From contig DKPO01000044.1 of NCBI GenBank assembly GCA_002471225.1, positions 219,295 through 253,351 of the forward strand: a DNA stretch of 34,057 nucleotides, written 5' to 3'. This document shows, one piece after another, positions 1 through 8,828 of this stretch. The stretch's first letter is position 1. Each line of letters opens with the position of its first letter. Both the position numbers and the translations under genes were made by a program. This stretch comes from Porphyromonadaceae bacterium UBA7332. GTDB lineage: Bacteria > Bacteroidota > Bacteroidia > Bacteroidales > UBA7332. The notes under the pieces were generated by a model. The model saw only the letters and a list, made by a program, of their open reading frames with translations, made no database searches and was not told the origin of the DNA.

Positions 1-42
1 TACGGAACCGTTTTCGAATCGTTGTTGTTTCGATTACGTGTG

Positions 43-72
43 CAAAGGTAGAGCTTTTTTTTGATACTGCAA
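43..72 (-). promoter_or_regulatory. Bacteroidota promoter for a gene off the left edge
   Basis: Read on the minus strand, TTG (72-70) is followed by 19 nt and then TACCTTTG (50-43), which fits the Bacteroidota -33/-7 consensus TTTG-N19-21-TAnnTTTG. Transcription would start near position 39 and run leftward. No start codon for that gene can be assigned inside the window, so only the promoter is called. Confidence 0.65.
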
Positions 73-82
73 GTTTTGAGAA

Positions 83-128
83 GAAAAAAATAGCACCAAA
101 AACCTTTATGAATGGGCTTTTGGTGCTA
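83..128 (-). terminator. Rho-independent terminator of the mannosidase operon
   Basis: An 11-bp perfect inverted repeat (91-101 with 118-128) encloses a 16-nt loop. On the minus strand it is followed by a run of T residues (the A-run at 83-90 on the plus strand). It lies 49 nt beyond the GH125 stop codon and has no T-run on the plus strand, so it serves the leftward operon. Confidence 0.8.
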
Positions 129-176
129 AATGCTTCATTTATAATGAATAATTCGCTATGTTAAATAATGTGCTTA

Positions 177-1631
177 TTAAGCATTTTGGTATGATTCTTT
201 CATAAGGTCCGGATACTCTTGATTTACCTTCAGAATAAATTCCCCAAAAAGCGTATTTACCCATGCAAACCATTTACGGGTAAAATCGGCGGGATTATCC
301 TTATGGAACGATTCGTGCATAAATCCTGTATTGGCATCAGTATTGACTAATTGTGTTATACAGGCTTTTATTTCTTCTCGATCTGTGGAGGTAAGCCCTT
401 TCATGATTATACTCATTGGCCAGATATAATTGAATCCGATATGCGGACCTCCGATTCCTTCTCCGGCTTCTCCAGAGAAAAAGTAAGGGTTTGATTTACT
501 CCAGACAAACTTACGGGTATTCTGATATACCGGATTAGAGGTATCGCAGTAACCTAAATAAGGAATAGATATCAAACTTGGGATATTAGCATCATCCATC
601 AGGTTCCGACCTCCGAAGCCATCTACTTCAAATGCGTATATTGATCCGTATTGTGGATGTTCAATGATTGCATGTTTCTCAATAGCTCGCTCGACCTCTC
701 TGATTAATTTTCGTGATGGCTCGAGCAGGTGATTCCCTTTACCTGTGATAGAGATTATCTCATTTAGCTGTTTAAGTGAAACTACAGCAAACATATTTGA
801 AGGAATCAAGAATCCGAACATTGTCGCATCGTCTGAGGGTCTGAATGCTGAGAATATAAGTCCTACAGGATTTACAGGGCTTCCCCATCCCTTATTAAGA
901 AGAGTGTCTCCCTGGTTTTCAGTCTCACGCATGAATGAGTAGGGACCATTGTTTTCTTTCCGTTGTTGCTCCTGAAAAGTTTGGATTGTTAATTCCATTG
1001 CTTTTTCCCAATTCGAATCAAAAACACTCCTGTCTCCTGTAATTTTCCAATAATGATAGGCAAGGCGAATCGGATAACATAGAGAATCAATTTCCCATTT
1101 GCGTTCATGAAGTTCTTTCTTCATATCCGTCATATCTGTCTCCCAGTAACTGCCTGTTGGTCCATCATTAAACGCATTGGCATAGGGGTCGAAGCAGATA
1201 CAAGCAAACTGTCGGCGAATAAGTCCTTTAATCATTTGTTGCAGTGCTGCATCATTTTTCATCAGAGGCAGGTAGGGCCATACCTGAGCAGACGAATCGC
1301 GAAGCCACATTGCATCGATATCGCCGGTAATAATAAACGTATCAGGATTGCCCAGGTCATCTATTTTATATTTAACGGTTGTGTCTAATGTATTAGGAAA
1401 ACAGTTGCCGAACATCCATGCGAGTTTTGGATCCTTGATCTCTTTCATCATACTCTCGATTGTTTTTTCAACAGCCGTTGATGTGAAAGCTCTGCCGGAC
1501 AAGGGTGGACGGAGAGGAGAAAAGGAAGGTTGGCTCTGATCTTCGATTTTAGCAATCATTTTTTCAGGAGAGAGCATTAACCCTCCAAGGGTCAATGCTC
1601 CGCCTTTTAAGAAACTTCTACGAGATATCAT
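177..1631 (-). CDS. GH125 exo-alpha-1,6-mannosidase, exported
   Basis: The protein (484 aa) belongs to glycoside hydrolase family 125 (formerly DUF1237), metal-independent inverting enzymes that remove non-reducing alpha-1,6-mannose from N-glycans or mannan. Family hallmarks are AMWLRDSS (107-114), the WEIDSLCYP block (179-187), FRPSDDAT (263-270) and MHESFH (438-443). By spacing to the characterised clostridial enzyme, D267 would be the catalytic acid and E440 the base; this alignment is from memory. The N-terminus carries SRRSFLKGG (3-11) and a short hydrophobic stretch, which resembles a twin-arginine signal, so export to the periplasm is likely. It is the last gene of a leftward operon, only 3 nt behind the phosphoesterase gene, and is followed by a terminator. 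Length is normal for the family. Confidence 0.93.
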   Translation of the reverse strand: MISRRSFLKGGALTLGGLMLSPEKMIAKIEDQSQPSFSPLRPPLSGRAFTSTAVEKTIESMMKEIKDPKLAWMFGNCFPNTLDTTVKYKIDDLGNPDTFIITGDIDAMWLRDSSAQVWPYLPLMKNDAALQQMIKGLIRRQFACICFDPYANAFNDGPTGSYWETDMTDMKKELHERKWEIDSLCYPIRLAYHYWKITGDRSVFDSNWEKAMELTIQTFQEQQRKENNGPYSFMRETENQGDTLLNKGWGSPVNPVGLIFSAFRPSDDATMFGFLIPSNMFAVVSLKQLNEIISITGKGNHLLEPSRKLIREVERAIEKHAIIEHPQYGSIYAFEVDGFGGRNLMDDANIPSLISIPYLGYCDTSNPVYQNTRKFVWSKSNPYFFSGEAGEGIGGPHIGFNYIWPMSIIMKGLTSTDREEIKACITQLVNTDANTGFMHESFHKDNPADFTRKWFAWVNTLFGEFILKVNQEYPDLMKESYQNA

Positions 1632-1634
1632 AGG

Positions 1635-3386
1635 TTAGAATTCAATAATAGATAGAATAGGTGTATGATCTGATGTATATTTTTCAGAAGTTGTGTCAAA
1701 TAAAACTTCGTAAGATTTAACTTTGGTTCCTTCTGAAACGAAAATATAATCAATTAATGGTCTTTTTTCTGTTTCTAATTTCCCGAAATTATGAAAAGAC
1801 CATTCCGGACCTTCTGTTTTAAGAGCAATGGATTTGGAATCTTTCAATGAGATTCCGGTTTCCGGTTTCAATAATTCTTTGATTGCCGGATTTTCAGGTG
1901 AAATATTTAAATCGCCCGTAACCAATACACATTCTGCATTTCCACGTAACTCTTTTATTTTTCTTTTTAATAGCTTCGCACTTTCTTTCTGAGCTTTTTT
2001 ACCAACATGGTCAAAGTGTGTATTAATAAAGAATATTTCTTTACCTGTACGATTATCTCTTAATAGCGCCCATGATGCAATACGCTCACATGCTGCATCC
2101 CAACCTTTTTGACCGATAGCTTCCGGATTTTTAGATAGCCAGAAATTGCCGGAGTTTAATTCTTTAAAACGATCTGAATTATAGAAAATAGCACTGTATT
2201 CACCTTTTTCTTTTCCATCTTCACGGGCAATGCCAACTTGTTTATATCCTTTAAGCTCATGATTTAAGAATTCAACCTGATTGTGTAATAACTCTTGTGT
2301 GCCAAGAAGGTCAACCTGATTTCTACGAATCGTATTGACTACGTCATATTTACGGTTGTCCCATTTATTAGCTCCGTCTCCCTGATTGTCATAACGCATA
2401 TTGAATGTCATTGTGCGAAGCTGTGAAGTTGGATAGGTTGTCTCACCGATAATCTTTCCGCTACGTAGCATAACCTTTGTGTCAAATTGTCTGCGGTCTT
2501 CTTTAAGTGTAATAATGCGTGCACCGTTTTCAGTGTCTGTATACGTATTCTTGCTACCGGTAAAACGACCATATGCCATTGCTATTCCGCTCATATCAGC
2601 CAGATAATCGTTGTTATGATCATGTCCGCAAAAAGTTCCGAATACATCCCCATTGATTTTCATTGCAGCATAAAGCCCCGTATTGATAGCTGCAGGACAT
2701 TCTTTTTCTAATCTTTCGCCTACCGGACTATTCTTTTTGTTGTTAAAAGCTTGCTCATATTCAGGCAGAGGTATATGAAAGAAAGCAAGAGCAGGTAGAG
2801 GCTCTCCGTTGTTTTCAGCCGTAAGTTGCTTGCTTAAGTCAGTATATGCGTTGATTTGTTCAGGTTTAATCCATCCGTAACCACTCACATCATTGAATGT
2901 GCTGTATGAGTTACTGTCGAAGATATATAGTGCAGCTTTTGTCTGATCCGAATCACTTCCTAATACACGGATTACACCGTCATAATTATTCTCATCGCCA
3001 ATTTCAGCATTCAGGCATCCTTTTAAAGTTCGTAGATATTTCATCAAATCGCGACGGGATACACCTGATTCGTCGTCGTGATTTCCGAAAGTAACGGCAA
3101 AAGGAATATTTCGTTCAATAATCGGAGAGATAACTTCCAGCCAACCTTGTTCTACAGGAGCACCCGTAACGATATCTCCGGTAAGCATAACTACGTCAGG
3201 ACTCTCTTTATCTAATGTCTGATTGATTACATCTAAAGATAATTTTGAATTATCAGGGTTTGATACTTTATAATGTACATCAGTAAATTGTACAATCTTG
3301 CACTCACCATTTTTATTGAAACGAATGGATTGGGCATTGATCGCTAACGCGACCAATGTTGTAAGCCCTAAAAATACTTTTCTCAT
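1635..3386 (-). CDS. Secreted fusion of calcineurin-like phosphoesterase and EEP-fold phosphodiesterase
   Basis: The protein (583 aa) has a signal peptide (about 1-19) and two hydrolase domains. The N-terminal half (about 30-300) is a calcineurin-like metallophosphoesterase: FTDVHY (34-39), LTGDI (68-72), GNHD (101-104), H204 and CGHDHN (253-258) supply the metal ligands. The C-terminal half (about 324-583) is an endonuclease/exonuclease/phosphatase domain with MTFNMR (326-331), TQE (363-365), NTHFDH (455-460), GDLN (491-494), IDYIF (545-549) and SDHTP (572-576). Both active sites look complete. EEP domains act on nucleic acids, phosphoinositides, sphingomyelin or other phosphodiesters, so the substrate cannot be read from sequence. 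Placement between GH92 and GH125 genes suggests removal of phosphate or phosphodiester decorations from mannan or glycolipids; this is inference. Confidence 0.9.
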   Translation of the reverse strand: MRKVFLGLTTLVALAINAQSIRFNKNGECKIVQFTDVHYKVSNPDNSKLSLDVINQTLDKESPDVVMLTGDIVTGAPVEQGWLEVISPIIERNIPFAVTFGNHDDESGVSRRDLMKYLRTLKGCLNAEIGDENNYDGVIRVLGSDSDQTKAALYIFDSNSYSTFNDVSGYGWIKPEQINAYTDLSKQLTAENNGEPLPALAFFHIPLPEYEQAFNNKKNSPVGERLEKECPAAINTGLYAAMKINGDVFGTFCGHDHNNDYLADMSGIAMAYGRFTGSKNTYTDTENGARIITLKEDRRQFDTKVMLRSGKIIGETTYPTSQLRTMTFNMRYDNQGDGANKWDNRKYDVVNTIRRNQVDLLGTQELLHNQVEFLNHELKGYKQVGIAREDGKEKGEYSAIFYNSDRFKELNSGNFWLSKNPEAIGQKGWDAACERIASWALLRDNRTGKEIFFINTHFDHVGKKAQKESAKLLKRKIKELRGNAECVLVTGDLNISPENPAIKELLKPETGISLKDSKSIALKTEGPEWSFHNFGKLETEKRPLIDYIFVSEGTKVKSYEVLFDTTSEKYTSDHTPILSIIEF

Positions 3387-3416
3387 ATTATTAAATAATA
3401 AATTGTGTCTTTGATT

Positions 3417-6335
3417 TTAGCGAACAAATAACTGCTCAGCAGGAAATGTTTCCTGACTGCCCGTTTGTGGATTTCTCCATCCCCAACTTAAATGATCGCC
3501 TTCATAATCTTCAAAATAATAAAGTGTTACAGGATGATAACCCGCTTTCAAAGCAATTCGGCCCGTTGCTATAATAGCAGAATGGGATAAATCATTATCA
3601 ACCACTTTTTCATTATCGATATATAAAACGCTTCCGTCATCCGATTTTGTGTAAAATTCGTACACCGCATCTTGTGGTACATATATATAAGCTTTGAAAA
3701 TAAAACCAAAATGATCTTCTTTTACTTTCTTATCTAAGTTGATTTCTTTAACGGTACCAGATGAAATTACTTTTGCTTTATTCAGATCGTCAGTCTTTTG
3801 AAAATAACCTTCAAAATAGGTGTACGATGCGCCATTCTGAGTTGGGTTTAAACGTATGCTATTCTTATAAACCGCTTTAGTTGCATTTACACTTAGTGTT
3901 TTACTTGGTTTCATACCTGTTTTATATGCTTTAGCTTTTACTGTTTTGCTATTAAGTAATAATACAGGACTTTCATAGATTGCTGATTTTTCATCAGGTT
4001 CTGAACCGTCTAATGTATAGTGAATAACAGCATCAGGCGTTGCAGAAGTTATTTCGAAACGAATTGAATCAACGAACAGAGCTAAGTTTTTTGCAATATT
4101 TGGAATAGAAACTACAGGCTCGGTCGATAAAGAGTAAGGGTAATCTTTTTTATTTGTACCTCTTGTCTTTGATGGTTCCGGGCTTAATCTGAATTCCAGC
4201 GTGCCTCCTTGCATTAGTTGTTCATGAGTGATATAATTACTTTGGATTGGCATTCCATTTAAGATCACTTCGGCAATATAGGTGTTTTTATCCGGATTAT
4301 TGGCAATGATATTCAGGATGTTTCCATTTGCGAGTTTGATCTTCGCGTGCTCGAATAAAGGAGTGTTAAATATATATTCACCTGACCCCGGACATACAGA
4401 GTAGAAACCAAGTGCAGACTGAATAAACCAGGCTGACATTTGTCCGCAATCTTCGTTACCTACAATTCCGTCAGGAGTAGACTTATACATTTCGTTTTGA
4501 ACTCGTCTGATAAGCTCCTGAGTCTTCCAGGGTTTGCCAATATAATTATAAAGATAAGCAATATGATGACTTGGCTCATTACCGTGTGCGTATTGACCGA
4601 TCAGACCGGTAATATCAGGCATATTGCCATCGATACGGGATTCTGTAGTAAATAGTGAATCAATCGCTTGTTCAAATGCATTTGCTGAACCAAACAAATA
4701 TTCAAGTCCGCGTATATCATGAGGGACAAAAAAGCGATATTGCCATGCAGTTGCTTCGGTATATGCCCTTCCTACCTCGAATGAATTAAAAGGAGTTTCC
4801 CAGCTTCCATCTGCATTTTTAGGACGGAAAAATCCGGTAGAACTATCGAAAACATTGATGTATGACAAAGCTCTTTGTGTATATTCACACGATGTTACAC
4901 TGTCTCCTAAGGCTTGCGCGAATTGAGCAATACACCAGTCATCATAAGCATATTCCAATAAGCAAGAGATACTCTCTTTTTTCAGATTTGCTGGAATATA
5001 CCCATTCTTTGCATATACATCGGTTGCTTTACGTGTAACCCATGATGATTTCTTCATTGCATCAAGAGCTTTTTGAGCATCAAATCCTCTGATCCCTTTC
5101 ATATAGGCATCCGTGATGATCGAAACTGAATGATAGCCGATCATTGTTCCTGTTTCTCCTGAAGAAAGAGGCCATATCGGCAACTCTCCGGTGGAGTCAT
5201 ACATGGATAACATAGAATTGATCATATCGTTAACCAATGATGTGTCAGTCAATGTCATCAGTGGATGCCAGGCGCGAAATGTATCCCACAATGAAAGAGT
5301 CGAATAGTGTGAGCCGTTCGATTTTTTTATTGTATTGTTATTTGCTCTGTAATCACCGTTGACATCACTCATCGTATTTGGGATGATAGATGAATGATAC
5401 AAAGCCGTATAGAATATTTTTTTCTGGTCTTCATTTTTACCTTCTACAGTGATAGTCGATAATTTATCATCCCACTGACGAGCGGCATTTTGTTTATATT
5501 GATCAAAGTTGAAATCGGAAGTCTCCGTATTCATATTTAGACGGGCATTATCAATACTTACTGCTGATATTCCCACAATAGCTGTAACAGATTTACCTTT
5601 CAGTTGATTGAAGCTAAGGATTGCCTGTATGTTGCCGTTTTGACACACCTCAGTATTCATGATATGACCATTCTGAATAAGAGAAGCCGAATCAAATGGT
5701 TCTGAGAATTTAGCTGAGAAATAGACGTGTTGTTGTGGTACCCATCCTGTCGTAATTCGCATACCTTCTATTTCGGCAGGAGAAACAATACGGATATATG
5801 CTGAGTCGATTTGTTCATTTTCAAGAGTATGTGCTAAATCAATCACAATTTTAGGATCCCCACTCGAAGGAAAATGATAACGATGAATACCTGTATGTTG
5901 AGTTGCTGTTAATTCCGCAGATATGCCATTGTCAAGTTTGACAGAATAATATCCCGGTTTTGCAGTTTCATTCTTATGTGAAAAAGAAAGAAAGTTAAAA
6001 GGATACCCTGCAGGGTTCGGGGTGATTTCTGATATTGTCGGATGGAATAGGATGTCACCCAAATCCACACAACCTGTACCGCTCAGGTGAGTATGAGAAA
6101 ATCCGATAATAGTGGAGTCGCTATAATGATAACCTGCACAGGCATCCCAATTCCCACGACGTGTGTCGGGGCTTAATTGTACTGCTCCGAAAGGAGTTGT
6201 TGCTCCCGGGTATGTATGTCCGTGGAAGTCTGTACCTATGAACGGATCAACGTATTCTGCAGGTTTTTTGTTAGTCTGAGAACATCCGATAAGGAGGATT
6301 AACGAACAGATCTTAGAAATAGATTTTAGATTCAT
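3417..6335 (-). CDS. GH92 alpha-mannosidase lipoprotein with CHB_HEX-like and PA14 domains
   Basis: The protein (972 aa) is a GH92 calcium-dependent exo-alpha-mannosidase, a family abundant in Bacteroidota that trims high-mannose N-glycans and yeast mannan. A lipobox (LIGC, Cys18) predicts a surface or periplasmic lipoprotein. The GH92 region spans about 25-735: YVDPFIGTD (28-36), GFSHTHLSGTG (78-88), SLWDTFRAWHP (348-358), TEATAW (526-531, region of the catalytic acid) and GNEDCGQMSAW (626-636, region of the catalytic base). After it come a chitobiase C-terminal-like beta-sandwich (about 755-820, IHYTLDGSEP at 771-780) and a PA14-like domain (about 830-970, with SDDGSVLYID at 898-907) that may bind glycan. 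Acid-region Glu527 argues for ordinary mannoside hydrolysis. The linkage preference (1,2, 1,3 or 1,4) cannot be told. It is 30 nt upstream of the phosphoesterase gene. Confidence 0.94.
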   Translation of the reverse strand: MNLKSISKICSLILLIGCSQTNKKPAEYVDPFIGTDFHGHTYPGATTPFGAVQLSPDTRRGNWDACAGYHYSDSTIIGFSHTHLSGTGCVDLGDILFHPTISEITPNPAGYPFNFLSFSHKNETAKPGYYSVKLDNGISAELTATQHTGIHRYHFPSSGDPKIVIDLAHTLENEQIDSAYIRIVSPAEIEGMRITTGWVPQQHVYFSAKFSEPFDSASLIQNGHIMNTEVCQNGNIQAILSFNQLKGKSVTAIVGISAVSIDNARLNMNTETSDFNFDQYKQNAARQWDDKLSTITVEGKNEDQKKIFYTALYHSSIIPNTMSDVNGDYRANNNTIKKSNGSHYSTLSLWDTFRAWHPLMTLTDTSLVNDMINSMLSMYDSTGELPIWPLSSGETGTMIGYHSVSIITDAYMKGIRGFDAQKALDAMKKSSWVTRKATDVYAKNGYIPANLKKESISCLLEYAYDDWCIAQFAQALGDSVTSCEYTQRALSYINVFDSSTGFFRPKNADGSWETPFNSFEVGRAYTEATAWQYRFFVPHDIRGLEYLFGSANAFEQAIDSLFTTESRIDGNMPDITGLIGQYAHGNEPSHHIAYLYNYIGKPWKTQELIRRVQNEMYKSTPDGIVGNEDCGQMSAWFIQSALGFYSVCPGSGEYIFNTPLFEHAKIKLANGNILNIIANNPDKNTYIAEVILNGMPIQSNYITHEQLMQGGTLEFRLSPEPSKTRGTNKKDYPYSLSTEPVVSIPNIAKNLALFVDSIRFEITSATPDAVIHYTLDGSEPDEKSAIYESPVLLLNSKTVKAKAYKTGMKPSKTLSVNATKAVYKNSIRLNPTQNGASYTYFEGYFQKTDDLNKAKVISSGTVKEINLDKKVKEDHFGFIFKAYIYVPQDAVYEFYTKSDDGSVLYIDNEKVVDNDLSHSAIIATGRIALKAGYHPVTLYYFEDYEGDHLSWGWRNPQTGSQETFPAEQLFVR

Positions 6336-6353
6336 GTCGAACGAATAATTTAG

Positions 6354-6388
6354 ATTGTAATTCTGTATATATTAAATTGTAATTCTGT
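6354..6388. repeat. Two 13-bp direct repeats, 22 bp apart, upstream of GH92
   Basis: ATTGTAATTCTGT occurs at 6354-6366 and again at 6376-6388 with a centre spacing of 22 bp, about two helical turns. The pair fills most of the 58-nt gap between the 70-residue ORF and the GH92 start. The spacing would suit a dimeric DNA-binding protein, or the pair may be a small duplication. Confidence 0.5.
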
Positions 6389-6393
6389 GTCTG

Positions 6394-6606
6394 CTATTCT
6401 GAGAGATTGATTTTCTGAATAATCTTACTCCAAATCTCATCATTTGCTTTTTCTTTCGATAAAACAGTACGTACTAAAACGTCACTGTTTTTCAACTCCG
6501 CCCATTCTTTGCATAAAGGATGAGTCAGATCGATATGAGAGAATATGTTTTCTACTTCATACCGATTATGTTGATTGATCAAATATTTTAAAAGAATTGT
6601 TGTCAT
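6394..6606 (-). CDS. Small protein (70 aa), possibly like an anti-sigma (FecR) N-terminal domain
   Basis: I do not recognise this protein firmly. It is 70 aa, soluble-looking and helical, with no signal peptide or membrane segment. The opening ILLKYL (4-9), the acidic and Trp-containing middle, and the DEIWSKIIQKI end (56-66) resemble the cytoplasmic N-terminal domain of FecR-type anti-sigma factors, where a Leu-Leu-x-Lys-Tyr start and an A/I-W-x-K-I end are common. The transmembrane helix and the FecR sensor domain are absent. It lies 58 nt upstream of the GH92 gene on the same strand and is probably the first gene of the mannosidase operon. The ATG at 6606 is the first possible start, because a stop codon lies 15 nt upstream in frame. 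It could also be a spurious ORF. Confidence 0.5.
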   Translation of the reverse strand: MTTILLKYLINQHNRYEVENIFSHIDLTHPLCKEWAELKNSDVLVRTVLSKEKANDEIWSKIIQKINLSE

Positions 6607-6736
6607 GAAAGTTACATTGTCTCATTTTTTTGTTTAACTCTGTATGTCTATATATATAAACGGAGGAACATTTATTTACCCTACCCCGAAATCTACTTTT
6701 TTTGAAAAAGAAAGTGTTATAAGTGGAAATAAGAAA

Positions 6737-6766
6737 TTGGTGGAAACAAAAAAAGGATTAAATTTG
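6737..6766 (+). promoter_or_regulatory. Promoter of the cardiolipin synthase gene
   Basis: TTG (6737-6739), a 19-nt spacer and TAAATTTG (6759-6766) fit the Bacteroidota consensus. Transcription should start near 6770, leaving a leader of about 19 nt before the ATG at 6789. Confidence 0.75.
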
Positions 6767-6788
6767 TTGAAACCTTAAATTTTATTTT

Positions 6789-8213
6789 ATGCCTATAAAT
6801 GATTGGTTATACTATATATTTCAGACGCTTTATTTAATCACAGCTATAGGAATGGTTGGTGTATTAATTTCGGAAAACAGGAATCCGGTTAAAAGTCTGG
6901 CGTGGATTATAGTCTTGTTGTTTATTCCGTTTGTTGGTGTTATTATTTACTTGTTTTTTGGTCAGGATTTCACTCGCCAACGTATGATAACCAAACGAGG
7001 AATGAGACAGTTAGAGCACTTGCTTCATAAACACGGAGCAACAAGTAATGCGGATGCAGTTCGAGAACCTTACAAAGAGTTGGTAACACTTCTGAACAGG
7101 AATAATAATGCACCTTTATATGAGGGTAATCAGATAAAGCCTTATACGGGAGGAGAGTCTAAGTTGCAAGATATGATAAGTGAAATTGAAAAAGCACAAC
7201 ATTATATCTGGGTAGAATATTATATTATTGAAAATGACAACTTCGGACGTACTTTCCGTGATTTACTTATTAAGAAAGCCAAAGAGGGTATAGCGGTTAA
7301 GTTTATATATGACGATGTAGGTTGCTGGAAAGTTCCCGCATCGTTTTTCCAGCCACTAAAAGACGCAGGAGTTGAAGTTATTCGGTTCTTACCTGTGAAA
7401 TTCCAGATTCTTACGAGTAAAGTAAATTATCGAAACCACCGTAAGATGTTAATCATAGATGGGAAAACTGCCTTTATGGGCGGGATGAATATCGCAGACC
7501 GTTATATAAATGGGAATGGAAATGGAGTTTGGAGGGATACAGATATTCGAATAGAAGGTCCCGCTATACTTAGTTTGCAGCGACAATATCTTATTGATCG
7601 CTATTTTGCTATAAAAGAAATTCCGTCTAAACCAGACTATCTCCCAACGATAGATAATGCCGGAAAATCACTTATGCAGATTGTAGGTGATGGACCTTTC
7701 GGTCTGTTCCATCCTTTATTGCAAGGGTATCTTAAAGCTTTCCTGATAGCCAAAAAGTATATATATATACAATCGCCTTATTTTCTTCCTACAGGAAGTT
7801 TATTACTGGCTCTCCGCACAGCTGCTATGTCCGGTGTGGATGTTCGTATTATGCTGCCGCGTAAGAGTGATGTAGTCCTTGCACATCATGCTTCCAGGTC
7901 TTATATCAGAGAGGTGTTAAATGCAGGGGTAAAAGTCTATTTTTATGATGCGGGATTTCTTCATTCTAAATTAGTCATTATTGATGATTATCTGACAATC
8001 GTAGGCTCTACTAATATGGATTTCCGTAGTTTTGAGCATAACTTTGAGATCAGTTCATTTATTTATGATGAACAAGAGGCTAAGAGATTTAATTCGATTT
8101 ATCTGGAAGATCAGAAGCAGTCTACCCGTATAACGGCATCATACTGGCGAAAACGGCCATTAAAGAAAAGATTCGTTAATTCATTATTGCGCTTGTTTAG
8201 CCCCTTACTTTAA
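6789..8213 (+). CDS. cls: Cardiolipin synthase (phospholipase D family)
   Basis: The protein (474 aa) joins two phosphatidylglycerol molecules into cardiolipin plus glycerol at the cytoplasmic membrane. Two N-terminal hydrophobic segments (about 8-27 and 36-57) carry the usual ENRNPVKSLAW motif (29-39). Two HKD motifs follow: NHRKMLIIDGKTAFMGG (216-232; H217, K219, D224) and HSKLVIIDDYLTIVGSTN (392-409; H392, K394, D399). Length and layout match bacterial cardiolipin synthases of the ClsA type. The gene is transcribed from its own promoter, divergently from the mannosidase operon, and is followed after 35 nt by a small membrane protein gene with which it may be co-transcribed. Confidence 0.95.
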   Translation: MPINDWLYYIFQTLYLITAIGMVGVLISENRNPVKSLAWIIVLLFIPFVGVIIYLFFGQDFTRQRMITKRGMRQLEHLLHKHGATSNADAVREPYKELVTLLNRNNNAPLYEGNQIKPYTGGESKLQDMISEIEKAQHYIWVEYYIIENDNFGRTFRDLLIKKAKEGIAVKFIYDDVGCWKVPASFFQPLKDAGVEVIRFLPVKFQILTSKVNYRNHRKMLIIDGKTAFMGGMNIADRYINGNGNGVWRDTDIRIEGPAILSLQRQYLIDRYFAIKEIPSKPDYLPTIDNAGKSLMQIVGDGPFGLFHPLLQGYLKAFLIAKKYIYIQSPYFLPTGSLLLALRTAAMSGVDVRIMLPRKSDVVLAHHASRSYIREVLNAGVKVYFYDAGFLHSKLVIIDDYLTIVGSTNMDFRSFEHNFEISSFIYDEQEAKRFNSIYLEDQKQSTRITASYWRKRPLKKRFVNSLLRLFSPLL

Positions 8214-8248
8214 TTTATTTATTATTTTCGGACAAAATTGTAAAAGTT

Positions 8249-8692
8249 ATGAATCGTATATATAAAGAAATTCAGGTTGGCTATTTTATACTCTTTCTTT
8301 TTGTAGCTATCGAGGTATATTGTTTTTACGATATGCAGATTAATGATCGCGTAATAGATACAGCCCAGTTAATAGTGTTTGCTTTGATCCTGCTCTCGTT
8401 GTTCATTTTTCTGATTATGCGTACGACTGTCACTGATAAGGGTATTTTAATCAGATTAGGTTTTGGACTTATCTCTAAGAAGATTGATGCGACTAAAATT
8501 CTTTCTGCCCAGATTGTGCAACCGAAATGGTATCATGGCATAGGGATTCATTTTGTAGGTCGGGGAAGTATGCTGATCAATGCCAATTTTACAAAAGCTG
8601 TTGAGGTGAAAATGATTAACGGCAGTTCCGTTTGGATAGGAACTGCCCATCCCGAAAAATTATTACAAGCTATTCAATCAATACTTAGGTAG
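8249..8692 (+). CDS. Membrane protein with two TM helices and a PH-like domain (first tandem copy)
   Basis: The protein (147 aa) has two hydrophobic helices (about 10-28 and 38-57), then a soluble domain of about 85 residues rich in beta strands. The pattern LGFGLISKKID (70-80), KWYHGIGIHF (93-102) and WIGTAHPEKLLQAI (128-141) resembles bacterial PH domains of the YdbT/bPH type, which sit on the cytoplasmic side of the membrane. The function is unknown. It starts 35 nt after cls and has a diverged paralogue immediately downstream with the same layout. The membrane lipid neighbour (cls) hints at an envelope role, but this is weak. Confidence 0.85.
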   Translation: MNRIYKEIQVGYFILFLFVAIEVYCFYDMQINDRVIDTAQLIVFALILLSLFIFLIMRTTVTDKGILIRLGFGLISKKIDATKILSAQIVQPKWYHGIGIHFVGRGSMLINANFTKAVEVKMINGSSVWIGTAHPEKLLQAIQSILR

Positions 8693-8828
8693 AATTTGTT
8701 ATAGTATAAAGAAAACTCATTCTTTCTTTATCTTTTTGTAAATATCTATATGATAACATAGGAATCTGAATTATTATTAAGATGCTAAAAAATAAGCATG
8801 TAAGTAAGATTATTCGAATATCAATTTA

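Noticed and set aside
3417..6335. GH92 enzyme specialised in uncapping mannose-1-phosphate-6-mannose, suggested by the phosphoesterase neighbour
   Set aside because: As I recall, enzymes with that activity replace the catalytic-acid Glu by Gln; here TEATAW (526-531) keeps Glu, which favours ordinary mannoside hydrolysis.
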